Positions 23,901 through 33,594 of a DNA stretch of 55,000 nucleotides are shown one piece after another. Origin of the DNA: Tubiluchus corallicola (Eukaryota; Priapulida; Priapulimorpha; Priapulimorphida; Tubiluchidae); the NCBI GenBank assembly GCA_030141605.1, contig JAQGDQ010000896.1, positions 15,001 to 70,000 of the forward strand. Direction: 5' to 3'. Every line of letters begins with the position of its first letter. Positions within the stretch are counted from its first letter, which is position 1. The position numbers were made by a program, and so were the translations under genes. Under the pieces are notes generated by a model. The model made no database searches. It saw only the letters and a list, made by a program, of their open reading frames with translations, and was not told where the DNA came from.

Positions 23901-24235
23901 TGTTTAAAGAATAATTTGTAAGAAATGAAAGCATAAACCATTGTGTAAGCTACTGTAACATCTGCCAGTCTGTCATGTTCAAGCACTCCAACCAACTTCC
24001 ATGTCTAATTTTGCTTTACTGTTACACAGCAATGCGGTCTGGTTTTGGAGGTGTTGTTGACATCTGCTGCCCTCGTGCGGTTGACGATGACAATCTTGTG
24101 GGACCAACGCGTGTTAAATATTACAATCGAATGTCAGACAGCAGCATGGACTCGGGAACACCGGATATAAACGATAAACAACCGGAACTAAATCTAAGTC
24201 CTTACACTCCGCAAAATATGCCAGAAACTAGTTAA
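14907..24235 (+). CDS. MFSD4A: MFSD4A-like major facilitator superfamily transporter, 10 exons, 5' end not found
   Basis: Multi-pass membrane transporter of the MFSD4 branch of the major facilitator superfamily; human relatives are MFSD4A and the sodium-glucose transporter MFSD4B, and the substrate here is unknown. Exons: 14907-15102, 16082-16231, 17325-17420, 19665-19806, 20961-21100, 21579-21671, 22069-22149, 22794-23012, 23282-23399, 24030-24235. All introns are GT-AG and the phases join without a shift, giving 479 residues to the TAA. Hallmarks in order: AIIPFCR, a GVIDTVAN motif, FLQALHFFYGLGAF, an N-glycosylatable loop (NNT), FAFWIM, YDGLQAAYGGYVYSYA, FWGLFALGRLLSIP, VGTCSFGIFLSSVYP and GEM. 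From remembered sequences these match human MFSD4A better than MFSD4B. The C-terminal exon is a hydrophilic cytoplasmic tail. About 80 N-terminal residues (first two membrane segments) are missing; the first exon starts in phase 2, so at least one coding exon lies upstream, unseen or outside the window. The end of exon 2 is uncertain (16204 or 16231). Confidence 0.9.
15408..15870. repeat. Interstitial telomere-like (CCCTAA)n block
   Basis: About 75 units of CCCTAA with common variants CCTAGA, CCCGAA, CCTAAT and CCGTAA. It lies inside the transporter intron 15103-16081. Variants recur in sets (AGACCTAACCCGAACCCTAA repeats several times), so it has expanded locally. ORFs on both strands here are artefacts. 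Confidence 0.93.
16232..17324. other. Transporter intron, no other feature
   Basis: AT-rich intron between the second and third recognised exons. No repeat or RNA gene recognised in it. Confidence 0.5.
17848..17899. repeat. 19-bp intronic hairpin
   Basis: Arms 17848-17866 and 17881-17899 pair over 19 bases with one G-T wobble; the 14-nt loop is GGCGAAGACGCTTT. It lies in the transporter intron 17421-19664. Confidence 0.8.
18161..18588. mobile_element. hAT-like MITE, copy 2, with perfect 8-bp target duplication
   Basis: 428 bp bounded by CAGCGGCGGAT and ATCCGCTACAG (imperfect inverted ends, 8 of 11). An exact 8-bp direct repeat ATTTCAGG flanks it at 18153-18160 and 18589-18596, the length expected of hAT. 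It contains GGGCCTTAGGCTTGAGCTTGG and a 17-bp tandem repeat (about 18305-18398, core TTGTGTAAACTT). Non-coding, inside a transporter intron. Confidence 0.85.
19285..19375 (-). repeat. tRNA-derived SINE head, minus strand
   Basis: Read on the minus strand it has TTAGGAGAGCG, then CTGTAAGCAAAAGGTTCTGG and the B box GGTTCGAATC. The same order (CGTAAGCAGAAGGTCCCTGG, GGTTCAAATTC) occurs at 21707-21779, so both come from one tRNA-derived family. Confidence 0.6.
19890..20755. repeat. 43-bp intronic minisatellite
   Basis: About 20 copies of a 43-bp composite unit: a 24-bp part (GGAACTGTTTGTAGAGTCGT then ATGT) and a 19-bp part (GGTTTATGGAGTCGTATGT). The first copies (19890-19990) are irregular. Variant blocks with GTGTGTGAAACTG recur near 20167, 20367 and 20690, suggesting block duplication. 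It starts about 85 nt after the transporter donor at 19807. Confidence 0.92.
21707..21779 (+). repeat. tRNA-like element in transporter intron (pseudo-tRNA or SINE head)
   Basis: Folds as a tRNA except for the anticodon stem. Acceptor stem 21707-21713 with 21772-21778 pairs 7 of 7 with two G-T. The D stem GCTT/AGGC pairs 4 of 4 with one G-T. The T stem CCTGG/TCAGG pairs 5 of 5 with one G-T. A box TAGCTTAGTGG and B box GGTTCAAATTC fit. The anticodon stem TAGGC/CAGAA pairs only at its first position, and position 33 is C, not T. More likely a SINE head than a working tRNA. Confidence 0.6.
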
Positions 24236-24283
24236 AGTGAGGTCACACTCCATTACTCACAAAGAGTAAATTATTTAAACAAG

Positions 24284-24289
24284 AATAAA
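24284..24289 (+). terminator. AATAAA, candidate poly(A) signal of the MFSD4A-like gene
   Basis: First AATAAA after the transporter stop codon, 49 nt downstream. ATTAAA-type alternatives occur within the next 400 bases, so the real cleavage site is not certain. Confidence 0.45.
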
Positions 24290-24823
24290 TTATTTAAACA
24301 CCTGATAGCAGATATCCATATATCTTGTTTTGGATGTTTAGATAGGTTTCAGTTGTCTGTCTTGTAGCTTTACGTAATAATATTTACAATCGTGGAAAAT
24401 TTTACAAAAATTATTTGCTGAAACACTCCCTAATTGGACATTGACAAAACACACTATAATTATTATCATCTTGTACATAGTTCCGCGAAAACCATATACA
24501 TTAAATATTGTCTGTCTTTATGGTTTTGCATAAACATGACGAAATAACAATTTCATTTTGTTTTAATTTTAATGTAATTTTATTTAAATTATTTTATTTC
24601 CCATCCCTGTGATATTTCGTAATTTGGACATCTGATTAAAAGTGCTTTGTTGACGATCTGTAAGTCTATTATCAGTATACAATACATGTATGAGTAGGCC
24701 CGTTAAGCAGGACTTTTAATAGGTCACCTCGATGTCTGGATTGGTGTTTTACATTATAGAAAATAGCTTGTTTGTGTATACCGTTGGAGTTGTAGTATTA
24801 TCTTATGATCTTTATAAAAGATA

Positions 24824-25348
24824 TACCGTATATACTTACATACAAGTCGAATTTTTGGAGGCAATTTTAAGGTAAAATTTTTGGGGTCGACTTATACTTA
24901 AGATATGTTTTGTGAGATGCCGCTAAAGAGTCATCTACAATACGAATATTTAAAGAAATAATCATTCATTATACGCTGGATTGAAGGAACACTCATCACT
25001 TGATACTTCACATCAGAGAATGTTCGCATATTTCACAAAATTAACAAATATTACTGCAATTTATTTTAGTAATGACCTCAACATGATTATATACATACAC
25101 ACATATATATATACATATATATATCGGGTAGGTATTATGTACTCGGCCCAGGCACTTGTACGTATCTTACACACTAACACAGTAGGCTATTGATTTATTA
25201 CTCAGCCATTGTTGATATCATTTACTCTGGAAGATCTTAATATTTTAGGGTCGACTTGTACACAGGTAATATATGAAATGAAATTTTTGGTCTTAAAATG
25301 CACATCGACTTGTACACAAGGTCGAGTTGTACATAAGTATATACGGTA
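24824..25348. mobile_element. Inverted-repeat element (MITE), TA-flanked
   Basis: Ends TACCGTATATACTTACATAC and GTACATAAGTATATACGGTA are inverted repeats over about 25 bp with few mismatches. Sub-terminal GTCGACTTRTAC and AATTTTTGG blocks are also inverted. TA lies on both sides. No transposase frame. The interior has a short AC/AT microsatellite near 25098-25125. Confidence 0.75.
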
Positions 25349-27964
25349 TAACAAGAATAATGTGAACTGTGAATAAAGTGAATCAGATGCAATTGTGCGG
25401 TTTGTTAGGCTTAAGTTAATTAAGTTAATGTTGATAAAGGTGGTGGTCTACTTTTAACCTGTCTCACTCGGGTTCACAGTACAAAATTGGGCCTACACAG
25501 ACTCAACATTGTTACCAAAAATATTGTAATTTACACAGTAATTTCATTCACACTGTCGTTCTGTGCTCGCCTGCTTATTAATTTTTCTAACTACCATTGA
25601 GTGTGCATTTTTAACATTTAATTAAACTGTAGATCATTAAGAAAAAACAATTAGGTTTATTTAATTTGTTTGTGGACAATATATTTAATGCCTATGTCGT
25701 TGATTGATTCACTTTACACTTGTAACATATCTGCAGTTTACAGCAAAAACAATACGGTGCAGTTTCTAATCTGTCAGGTGATTTTGTGTGAAGTTGTAAT
25801 TTGAGCTTAGGTCTGTCATTTTTCAAATGGAATATTCATTGAATTTACAACCAGCTGTAAAAAGTCATTATTTGAACTTAGTTTATGTCGCAAAATATGA
25901 AATAAAAAACAATAATTATCAATGAGCAAGTATTTCTATTTTCTGTGTCATTATTGTCGTTTTAATTATATAAACGCATCTATTACGTTTAAACTCGTCA
26001 TAATACAGAAAGTTTGCTGACTTTTATTATGAGTTTCTATTAACTGCATTTTGAATAAAAGGATATCAGCAGATGAGACATCGGGGGATATCTGCCTGAT
26101 TTTCTGCTCATATCAGTTGTATCTGACCTCTCTGTATGTTGACAAACAGAGTCATTCCGGTAACATTTCTCACCGAGGTTGCATGGCAACAAGTCCATGC
26201 TAAATATATTTTAAATTACTAGTTTTTACGGTTTGACATCAACGAATGTTCAGAAGACGATAAGTAATGATGTGATGTTAAGGCTACTATTTGTGGGAGT
26301 ACACAAATTAAACTTACGTGCTCTATTTACAGACATGATAATAGTTTTAATAATAGGCGCCATTAAAGATTAATAAGAATTATTCTTTGTGCAAATGTGC
26401 ACATTAAATTTTAAGGAATGTAGAGTCAAAAACAAATTTATACGTAATGACTAAAAAACTGTTTTGCATACGATTAGGTCAGATGTGAAACTTTCTGTCA
26501 CAAATGCACCGGCTCATGCATGCAACTGCAAACGAATTTAATATATTTTCGTAAATTATCATTTTGATAATCACTGTTATTATTGTTTATATAAATTATG
26601 TTGTGGAGGTATGAGTTGGTTTTGCATTCTGAAAGCCTCAAAGAACTGAGAAATTTCTTAGAGCATAAATATACACAAGATAATGCAAGATACGTAAATA
26701 CATGTGGCAAAGGTGTCACGAAGGCATGAAAAAAGAAATTTAGAAAAAGCAATACACAAAAAATAACAGATCCTTAATAAGAGATTATTATTTTATGACA
26801 TAGATGCCAAATGCAAAGCAATTTTGGGAAAAGGTTATCCACATATTCTTTTTTACTAATTAGGAGCAACGTTGTCCTTGGGTTTACCTTTTGATTGTTA
26901 AACTGGAGCATGTGACTTACTAATGATCATGAAGTGTTCTTGATTAGTTTATTAAACTCGAGATCTGGTAGCCTGTCCAAAAGTTTCTCTCGTCATAAGA
27001 ATATTAGACAAAATAATTACGAATTTGTTTGGTTAATGTAAGCAAACTGTTCATCCTCAAATGTTAGCACGGCCACACTGTACGAATTAAAATAGTGTAT
27101 CACCACCACCAACATCACTACCATTAACATGTCGTCATTGTAGATCTGGCAATTTAGTATAGAAATTCGCATGCTTGCATTTTGTTATAGTTGTCTTACA
27201 AGTTTTTATCTTACAATGTATCATAGGTTCCAGGGACAACAAATAAACTTACACAGTGACAAAGACTTACTGAAATCCGTCGTGTAGAAGTGCCAGTTTC
27301 TTCTCAGATTCCTAGAAGAGTTAGATCATAAGAATTCCCATGTTGTTTTTTGGGATGTCTTCTTTATGTGTCGGCCACGCTTTCCAAGTAAGTTGTAAAG
27401 GTTAGCAACACTGTTCTTCTTTTTAAAACTAAAGTCAGTGAGTTAATGTTCCCGAGTAATTGACTACCGCATTCCAGTTAGCATTTTTTAACATGTTCGT
27501 TTATTAATATCATAATGATAATTTAAAATAATTATTCTTACTTTTATTTTACTTGTATACTAGCGGAATTCGCATTATGATGTTCATCATTATAATACCT
27601 GACTACCTGTGGTACGCTGGTTGTATTTCCAAAGCTTTTATTATTGTATAATAATATGTGCTTTTTATTTTATTTGGTGTGACTAAATAAGCCTTAAGCT
27701 ATTTATAGGTGTACTTGAAAAAGTGACCTTAATTAATAGTTAATATTAAATAATTCTTCTCTGTCGGCTGAAATCATTCTAGCACCAATGGTTTGTGTAT
27801 AATTTATTCTGTTGTTATATTATTACATGTGCAGTCTTAGTTGTAATAAATGATTTGATTTAGTTGGCTCATTATTTCATTCTGTCGTCTAATTATTGCT
27901 TGTAAACAAGCATGATTGTTATTTTGCAAATGGGTTACGCATAAGTTGTTCTGTAACGGTTCAA
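25349..27964. other. Intergenic region before the COX20-HGH1 cluster
   Basis: No gene recognised in about 2.6 kb. GTTGCATGGCAAC at 26178-26190 is an X-box-like site one base short of the full motif. TGTAAACA at about 27901 fits a forkhead site, close to the possible small ORF. The minus-strand ORF at 26498-26752 has no recognisable content. Confidence 0.45.
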
Positions 27965-28379
27965 ATGCCTTATTTGAAATTTATTGCATTTGCTATTCTT
28001 CTACTTTATTTTGGCATTGCATCATGTGCTTCATTATGTCAAGAGGTAAATTTATATGTTCTGTTTTACATTATTAACACCTTAATCGTTACTCGTCCTG
28101 TACTGTTCGTAATTTATATATGTAAGGTATCGTAAACTGTATAGATCGCTATGGTCTATTCTAAAAATGAACTGGCATTTACTATACTTTATTCATTGCG
28201 TCTAATCAAATTATACATACAAACTACGTAGAACTAACTCTGGAAACCCCAGCTAGACTTGTTGTTGTTTAGCATTATGTAAGTTTCTTCTTTGTATTAA
28301 TAATTGTTATGTTTTGCAGACATTTCCATACTTGAGAAGGTTCCCTAGTGGTATAGTTCTTGTATTATATAATGCCTGA
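27965..28379 (+). CDS. Possible spliced 46-codon small ORF with hydrophobic N-terminus, overlapping the COX20 start
   Basis: Two candidate exons, 27965-28045 and 28320-28379, joined by a 274-nt intron with donor GAG|GTAAAT and acceptor TTTTGCAG|A. The intron is phase 0. The joined frame reads 46 residues and stops with TGA at 28377-28379, which overlaps the COX20 ATG (28372) by 8 nt in another frame. Residues 3-20 form one hydrophobic segment followed by an Ala-Ser-Cys stretch, like a signal peptide or single membrane anchor, then a short basic tail with FPYLRRFP. I do not recognise a family. It could be a real small membrane protein encoded upstream of COX20, an upstream ORF that lowers COX20 translation, or chance coding in the COX20 5' UTR. 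The acceptor at 28319 could also receive a trans-spliced leader if this animal uses one. Confidence 0.35.
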
Positions 28380-28719
28380 CAGCATCGCTGATGATCCTGA
28401 CCAAAAGCAAGAAAAATCATTGTTTGTTTTTGGAGAGAACATATCGGAGATTCCTTGTTTTCGAAAGTCGGTCTTGACTGGTGTTGGCACAGGCTTGGCC
28501 GTAGGACTACTTTCTTTCATCGGGACAAGCAGAGTTCGTCGATCTGCTGACTTGTCTGTGATCTCATTTGCTGCCGGTACTTTGCTAATGTGGTGTTACT
28601 GTAGGTACAACTATGCAGTACAAAACTTTAATTACAGACAACTACAGCAGAAAGTTTCTTATAAACAGTCCATTGAAGATATTAACATAGAAAAGGACGA
28701 TGAGCAATCAACAAAATAA
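28372..28719 (+). CDS. COX20: COX20, cytochrome c oxidase assembly protein (FAM36A)
   Basis: Inner-membrane mitochondrial protein that stabilises newly made COX2 and helps its copper insertion during assembly of respiratory complex IV. The 115-residue intact frame is close to the human length (118). It has an acidic N-terminus, the conserved ISEIPCFRKS stretch before a first membrane segment (about residues 34-52), a short loop with the basic TSRVRRS motif, a second membrane segment (about 62-80) ending in the family signature CRYNYA, then a charged tail. The ATG at 28372 is the start; the four codons before it in frame have no ATG. The CDS has no intron, although the flanking genes are intron-rich. 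A splice acceptor at 28319 lies 52 nt upstream. HGH1 begins 43 nt after the stop, with no AATAAA between, so the two probably share one transcript. Confidence 0.9.
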   Translation: MPDSIADDPDQKQEKSLFVFGENISEIPCFRKSVLTGVGTGLAVGLLSFIGTSRVRRSADLSVISFAAGTLLMWCYCRYNYAVQNFNYRQLQQKVSYKQSIEDINIEKDDEQSTK

Positions 28720-28762
28720 CTTTACGAAACTTCTCTGAATTGGCCACTGCTTTTGTCACAAA

Positions 28763-29851
28763 ATGTCTGCGGAAGAACAGGAAACTGCTCAGGAAGTTGT
28801 GAAATTCCTGGATATACATGCCAGGACCGACGTGAAAGCCCTTAGCTTGCAGTTCTTTTTAGGGTTAACTGGAACGCAGCAAGGTCGTTCCTTTGTCATT
28901 CAGCACAAAGATCGTTTTCTGGCACCAGTGTACAAGCTAACAGAAGACAAAACCGGCGCAATTGTCAAAGACTCATTTCTGTTTCTTATTAATCTTAGTG
29001 GTGATGAGGCTGGAGCTGTTGCAATGTTATCGGTGAAGCAGCCCGATTTTACGAACAAACTGCTAAGCTATGTGAAAGATAATACGAGCGATTATGCAGA
29101 TAGTGTTTGTATGATAATGTCTAATTTAACTAGAACTGAAGAATGTTGTGAACAGTTTTATAAGTTTATGTCGGAAGGTGAAGTCACCGTGGAGCACTTA
29201 ATTAGCATGCTGTGCCAGATTGGATATAACGAGAAAAACTGTTTAGATTACCTTGCGCCTTTATTGTCGAATCTTACTCAGTTACCTGATGTGAGAAAGC
29301 TTATTTTGGAACAGGACGAAGAAAGACAGCTGTTTCAACGCTTACTTCCATTTACAACCTATTCTCAGTCCAGCGTTAGAAGAGGTGGCGTCATTGGCGC
29401 GGTACGCAACTGTTGTTTCGAATCGACATATCATCCGTGGCTGTTGGGAGATGCTGTAGACTTGTTGCCACGGTTACTGCTGCCCTTAGCTGGGGGTGAA
29501 GAGCTTTCAGATGAAGAAATGGAAAAACTACCAATAGATCTGCAGTACTTGCCAGCAGAGAAGACAAGAGACACCGACGCAGATATCAGAAAAATGCTCG
29601 TTGAATCTTTGATACAACTATGCGCGACTAAGATGGGTAGAATGTACTTAAAAGACAACTATACCTATGTAATCATGCGTGAATATTACAAGTGGGAAAT
29701 TGTTAAATCAAATAAAATTACTGCTGAAAAGCTGATTGAGATTCTCATAGGTGATGAACCTGAACCCGGAATGGAAGATCTACACAAAGTGGAAATTCCT
29801 AGTGAATTAAGCAACAAGTTTAAGAAATTGGATGTCGAAGATGACTTATAA
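28763..29851 (+). CDS. HGH1: HGH1 (FAM203) homolog, armadillo-like eEF2 chaperone
   Basis: Cytosolic Arm/HEAT-like protein; in yeast and human it works with the TRiC chaperonin and Hsp90 in folding of elongation factor eEF2. Single uninterrupted 362-codon frame (human about 390). The N-terminal third is helical repeat with the LFLINLSGD-type motif. The middle (about 120-290, DUF383 region) has the family signature SVRRGGVIGAVRNCCFES, then DLLPRLLLPLAGGEELSDEE and PIDLQYLP. The C-terminal DUF384 part starts near DADIRKMLVESL and includes LIEILIGDEPEPGMEDL. Nothing essential looks missing. The start at 28763 is the first in-frame ATG and fits family length. No AG dinucleotide lies in the 43 nt after the COX20 stop, so no 3' splice site can fall there; translation presumably uses a dicistronic mRNA or an internal promoter. 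Confidence 0.93.
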   Translation: MSAEEQETAQEVVKFLDIHARTDVKALSLQFFLGLTGTQQGRSFVIQHKDRFLAPVYKLTEDKTGAIVKDSFLFLINLSGDEAGAVAMLSVKQPDFTNKLLSYVKDNTSDYADSVCMIMSNLTRTEECCEQFYKFMSEGEVTVEHLISMLCQIGYNEKNCLDYLAPLLSNLTQLPDVRKLILEQDEERQLFQRLLPFTTYSQSSVRRGGVIGAVRNCCFESTYHPWLLGDAVDLLPRLLLPLAGGEELSDEEMEKLPIDLQYLPAEKTRDTDADIRKMLVESLIQLCATKMGRMYLKDNYTYVIMREYYKWEIVKSNKITAEKLIEILIGDEPEPGMEDLHKVEIPSELSNKFKKLDVEDDL

Positions 29852-29871
29852 AATATATTTAAAAATAGCTG

Positions 29872-29877
29872 AATAAA
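29872..29877 (+). terminator. AATAAA poly(A) signal after HGH1
   Basis: The hexamer begins 21 nt after the HGH1 stop and is followed by a T-rich stretch. It is the first AATAAA downstream of both COX20 and HGH1, and so the likely shared 3' end. Confidence 0.65.
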
Positions 29878-30450
29878 GTTTTTTGAAATTTAGGAAGGAT
29901 AAAATTATGGATAAAGTTTATTAGTTTACTATTTTAATTTTATATGCCTATGCATCTTTTATGGGCCCATTTATTTGTATGGTACTATTAGTGGCACAGT
30001 GTTATAGCGAGAAATGATTGCTATTTAGTTTACATTTACCTACATTTTTTCTGCACATTTTTGAGTACTGTAAAAAAGGTATTTGGAAATGGGTAACCTA
30101 TAGTTTTAGAGTTCCTGTCTGTTGTGTCATTTGCTTAGATGCAGTTGGCATTACTTGTTGTGGCAGTAAAATTGTTACTTCCAGCATGGATTCAGAGAGA
30201 TAACTGAAGTTTGGTTTATTTGACCACTTGGCGCACACGTGCCGTGATCTCTACATTCTTGGCTCGTATGCAGCTGGGCAGTGTAGTGCCGCGTAGTGTT
30301 AGATTAAGCATTCAATTTGTACCATAATAATGCACATTGATGCAAGCAATTTTAACTATTGTTGCTTCATTTGGTTACTTGTGATTGTAAAAATGGTTAG
30401 AATTTGTTAATCTAGGCATATTACTAATGCTTTGTTAGACACATAATTGA
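29878..30450. other. Gene-free stretch after HGH1
   Basis: AT-rich; no gene or repeat recognised. Confidence 0.45.
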
Positions 30451-30454
30451 TAAT

Positions 30455-30998
30455 ACAGTAAATTCTGTGTAACTCAATATCGCATAACTCAAATTTTTGC
30501 CTAACTTAAAGAATTTCAGCGGAACGGATGAAATCCTTCGTTTTTCCCACAAAAAACATTGCTTAACTCAAAATATATCTCAAAAAAATATATCTCAAAA
30601 TTTTGTACAACTCAAATAAAAAATTATGGTCTATTTAATTGAAATACATGTAATTTACTTCGCCTAATGCAAAAACGCAATCTATACTTTTGAAAAATAA
30701 AAAAGTTTCCTACAACTACAAAACAGTTTCGTCTTACAGGAAAATTTTGATGTCTTGTACAAGTTGCGTCCCCCCCATTATTTTCTCCGGGATTGGAGTT
30801 TCCATGATCTTTTGTAACATAAAAAAAATCGTGTTTCGCTACTTAATTTGCTATTCTTTATGTATAAAAGGGTTGACGTTCTGCCTTCTATTTAGTTCGC
30901 CGTCTGGAGGAGGGATTCTGTGCTGCAAAATGGTCAACATTGCATAACTCAAGTTTTTTTTCGGTCTGGTTGGATTTGAGTTATGAATAATTTATAGT
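30455..30998. mobile_element. pogo/Tigger-like MITE
   Basis: The left end TAAATTCTGTGTAACTCAA and inverted right end TAAATTATTCATAACTCAA agree at about 15 of 19. The interior is full of (C/G)NTAACTCAA words on both strands, a style common to pogo/Tigger non-autonomous elements. TA-rich flanks; no coding capacity. Family placement is inference. Confidence 0.55.
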
Positions 30999-31069
30999 AC
31001 TATTATTAGTACTATTAACAATAATAGTACTACATCACGTACTGGAATTAAAAAAACTACTAAATATGA

Positions 31070-31615
31070 GGGCCAGTGGCGTAGTTAATAGCGGAGCACT
31101 TATAAGGGCAAGTGCCTCTCCCAGAGCACATTTTTCAAAATTGCCGATTTTTCAACATTTTTTCACAATGCTTCGTTTTGTTTTCATTCTACGTTAAAAA
31201 TTAAAAGTTAAATAACGCACGTTTTATTACGTCTTGAGATTTATGAACTTACTGTAAATGTTTCCCTGCATTTTTTACTACTTTTATAACAATCATGTAC
31301 TTCCTTTAAAACTGTATCTTCCACGTGTAAATAAAATACATAATCAATGCGTTAAAAATCGTTTGGTATGTGTCACGGTGCCTTTTTTATGTGCTTGCTC
31401 CCTCTAATTTTAGAACCCGACTATGCCTCTGGTGAGGGCACCATAGGACCATCAGTCCTTTACGTGTTCCCAGTTCTTTTTGTTTTTTACAATATATTAA
31501 TGTAAAAATAGTTACCGGGCAGCTAGTCATTGCTTTTCACGCTTGGTCACTGGCTGCATTTTTTAAAAGAATTCAGGGAAAAGTGGATTTAATAAAAATG
31601 TTTAGTTGTAGAAAA
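31070..31615. other. Gene-free stretch with a hAT-like edge
   Basis: CAGTGGCGTAGTTAATAGC at 31074-31092 resembles hAT-type ends but no partner end was found. The rest shows no gene. Confidence 0.35.
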
Positions 31616-32090
31616 ACTTTGTTACACATGTATTTAGAATCACGGGGTGGTGCTAGAGCAAAACACTCATGAGTTGTCTTCGTTAAAGCACAAAACTTTG
31701 TTACACATGAATTTAGAATCACGGGGTGGTGCTAGAGCTACACACTCATGAGTTGTCTTCGTTAAAGCACAAGACTTTGTTACACATGAATTTAGAATCA
31801 CGGGGTGGTGCTAGAGCTACACACTCATGAGTTGTCTTCGTTAAAGCACAAAACTTTGTTACACATGAATTTAGAATCACGGGGTGGTGCTAGAGCTACA
31901 CACTCATGAGTTGTCTTCGTTAAAGCACAAGACTTTGTTACACATGAATTTAGAATCACGGGGTGGTGCTAGAGCTACACACTCATGAGTTGTCTTCGTT
32001 AAAGCACAAGACTTTGTTACACATGAATTTAGAATCACGGGGTGGTGCTAGAGCTACACACTCATGAGTTATCTTCGTTAAAGCCCAAGA
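31616..32090. repeat. 79-bp minisatellite, 6 copies
   Basis: Units start at 31616, 31695, 31774, 31853, 31932 and 32011, each beginning ACTTTGTTACACATG and ending GTTAAAGCACAA or AAGA. Copies 2-6 are nearly identical; copy 1 is most diverged, which points to recent expansion from the inner units. Confidence 0.95.
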
Positions 32091-32099
32091 AAACAGTCC

Positions 32100-32575
32100 T
32101 CATAAACAAAGCCTAAAAATTTTGAAATTTTATGTCAGTTACCTGCTGTCTTTTTGCGTACGGGGCTTGCGCCCATAGTAACACTACATAATTTACAAGT
32201 AACACTACTTGTAAATTTGAAATCTGGCGATAATGGCTGAGCCTAGTCAATTTAAAAAAAAAGCCATTTTCAGACAACATTGTGTTAAAGTTTTAAAAAA
32301 TCATCAGAGCATTCATAGCACATTCGTTGTTGCTAACTAAGCAAAACTTTAAATTACTTCATATTGTAAGATTATCAATGTGTTTTTTGTGAAGAATGGT
32401 GCACACTGGGATGGCAATACAATGACGTTTTATCCGGTGGTGTGAATATTTTAAATTAAGAATTTTCTTTTCCAGTTGTATATATAAGTTGTGCAAATGG
32501 GTAACTGTAATGCTAAAATAATATAACTATGTATGGACAGTTTTTGGGACGTAGTTTCAAACTGCCCTTTCTTTC
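32100..32575. other. Gene-free spacer between two minisatellites
   Basis: AT-rich; I see nothing in it beyond a short direct repeat of GTAACACTAC near 32180-32205. Confidence 0.45.
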
Positions 32576-32577
32576 CC

Positions 32578-33312
32578 TTCAAGCTTCCCTGCATTGTTTA
32601 GTGTTCCCCTTCAAGCTTTTCTGCATTGTTTAGTGTTCCCCTTCAAGCTTTTCTGCATTGTTTAGTGTTCCCCTTCAAGCTTTACTGCATTGTTTAGTGT
32701 TCCCCCTTCAAGCTTTCCTGCATTGTTTAGTGTTCCCCCTTCAAGCTTTCCTGCATTGTTTAGTGTTCCCCTTCAAGCTTTCCTGCATTGTTTAGTGTTC
32801 CCCTTCAAGCTTTTCTGCATTGTTTAGTGTTCCCCCTTCAAGCTTTCCTGCATTGTTTAGTGTTCCCCCTTCAAGCTTTCCTGCATTTTTTAGTGTTCAC
32901 CTTCAAGCTTTCCTGCATTGTTTAGTGTTCCCCCTTCAAGCTTTCCTGCATTGTTTAGTGTTCCCCCTTCAAGCTTTCCTGCATTTTTTAGTGTTCCCCT
33001 TCAAGCTTTCCTGCATTTTTTAGTGTTCACCTTCAAGCTTTCCTGCATTGTTTAGTGTTCCCATTGAAGCTTTCCTGCATTGTTTAGTGTTCCCCTTCAA
33101 GCTTTCCTGCATTGTTTAGTGTTCCCCTTGAAGCTTTCCTGCATTGTTTAGTGTTCCCCTTGAAGCTTTCCTGCATTGTTTAGTGTTCCCCTTGAAGCTT
33201 TCCTGCATTGTTTAGTGTTCCCCTTGAAGCTTTCCTGCATTGTTTAGTGTTCCCCTTGAAGCTTTCCTGCATTGTTTAGTGTTCCCCTTCAAGCTTTCCT
33301 GCATTGTTTAAT
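32578..33312. repeat. 32-bp minisatellite, about 23 copies
   Basis: The unit is CTTTCCTGCATTGTTTAGTG followed by TTCCCCTTCAAG, with 31-33-bp variants. Later copies carry CTTGAAG in place of CTTCAAG. The small plus-strand ORF is an artefact. Confidence 0.95.
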
Positions 33313-33594
33313 GTTTATAGCACGTACTTAACAAGTTATAGAAATCTAATCAAAACCAAGAACAATATAATTTTCAGGTGATCTATTTTTATTCATCAGA
33401 AAGTTACAAATGAGAAGAATAGTAATTTAACAGATAAATAAACCATTTATTTACATCATGTCTGGTGTTTTTCATCTTAATGCAAATTCTTTGTTTATAT
33501 ATTTTATTTTACTATCTTTTAAGCAAAATAACTAAGATTAGTAGAATGATGATGATGAAATGAAACGTATATGTCTTATATGTATAACTTTTGG

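Noticed and set aside
28720-28762. Classical operon with a trans-splice acceptor before HGH1
   Set aside because: The 43-nt gap has no AG dinucleotide, so no acceptor can be placed there.
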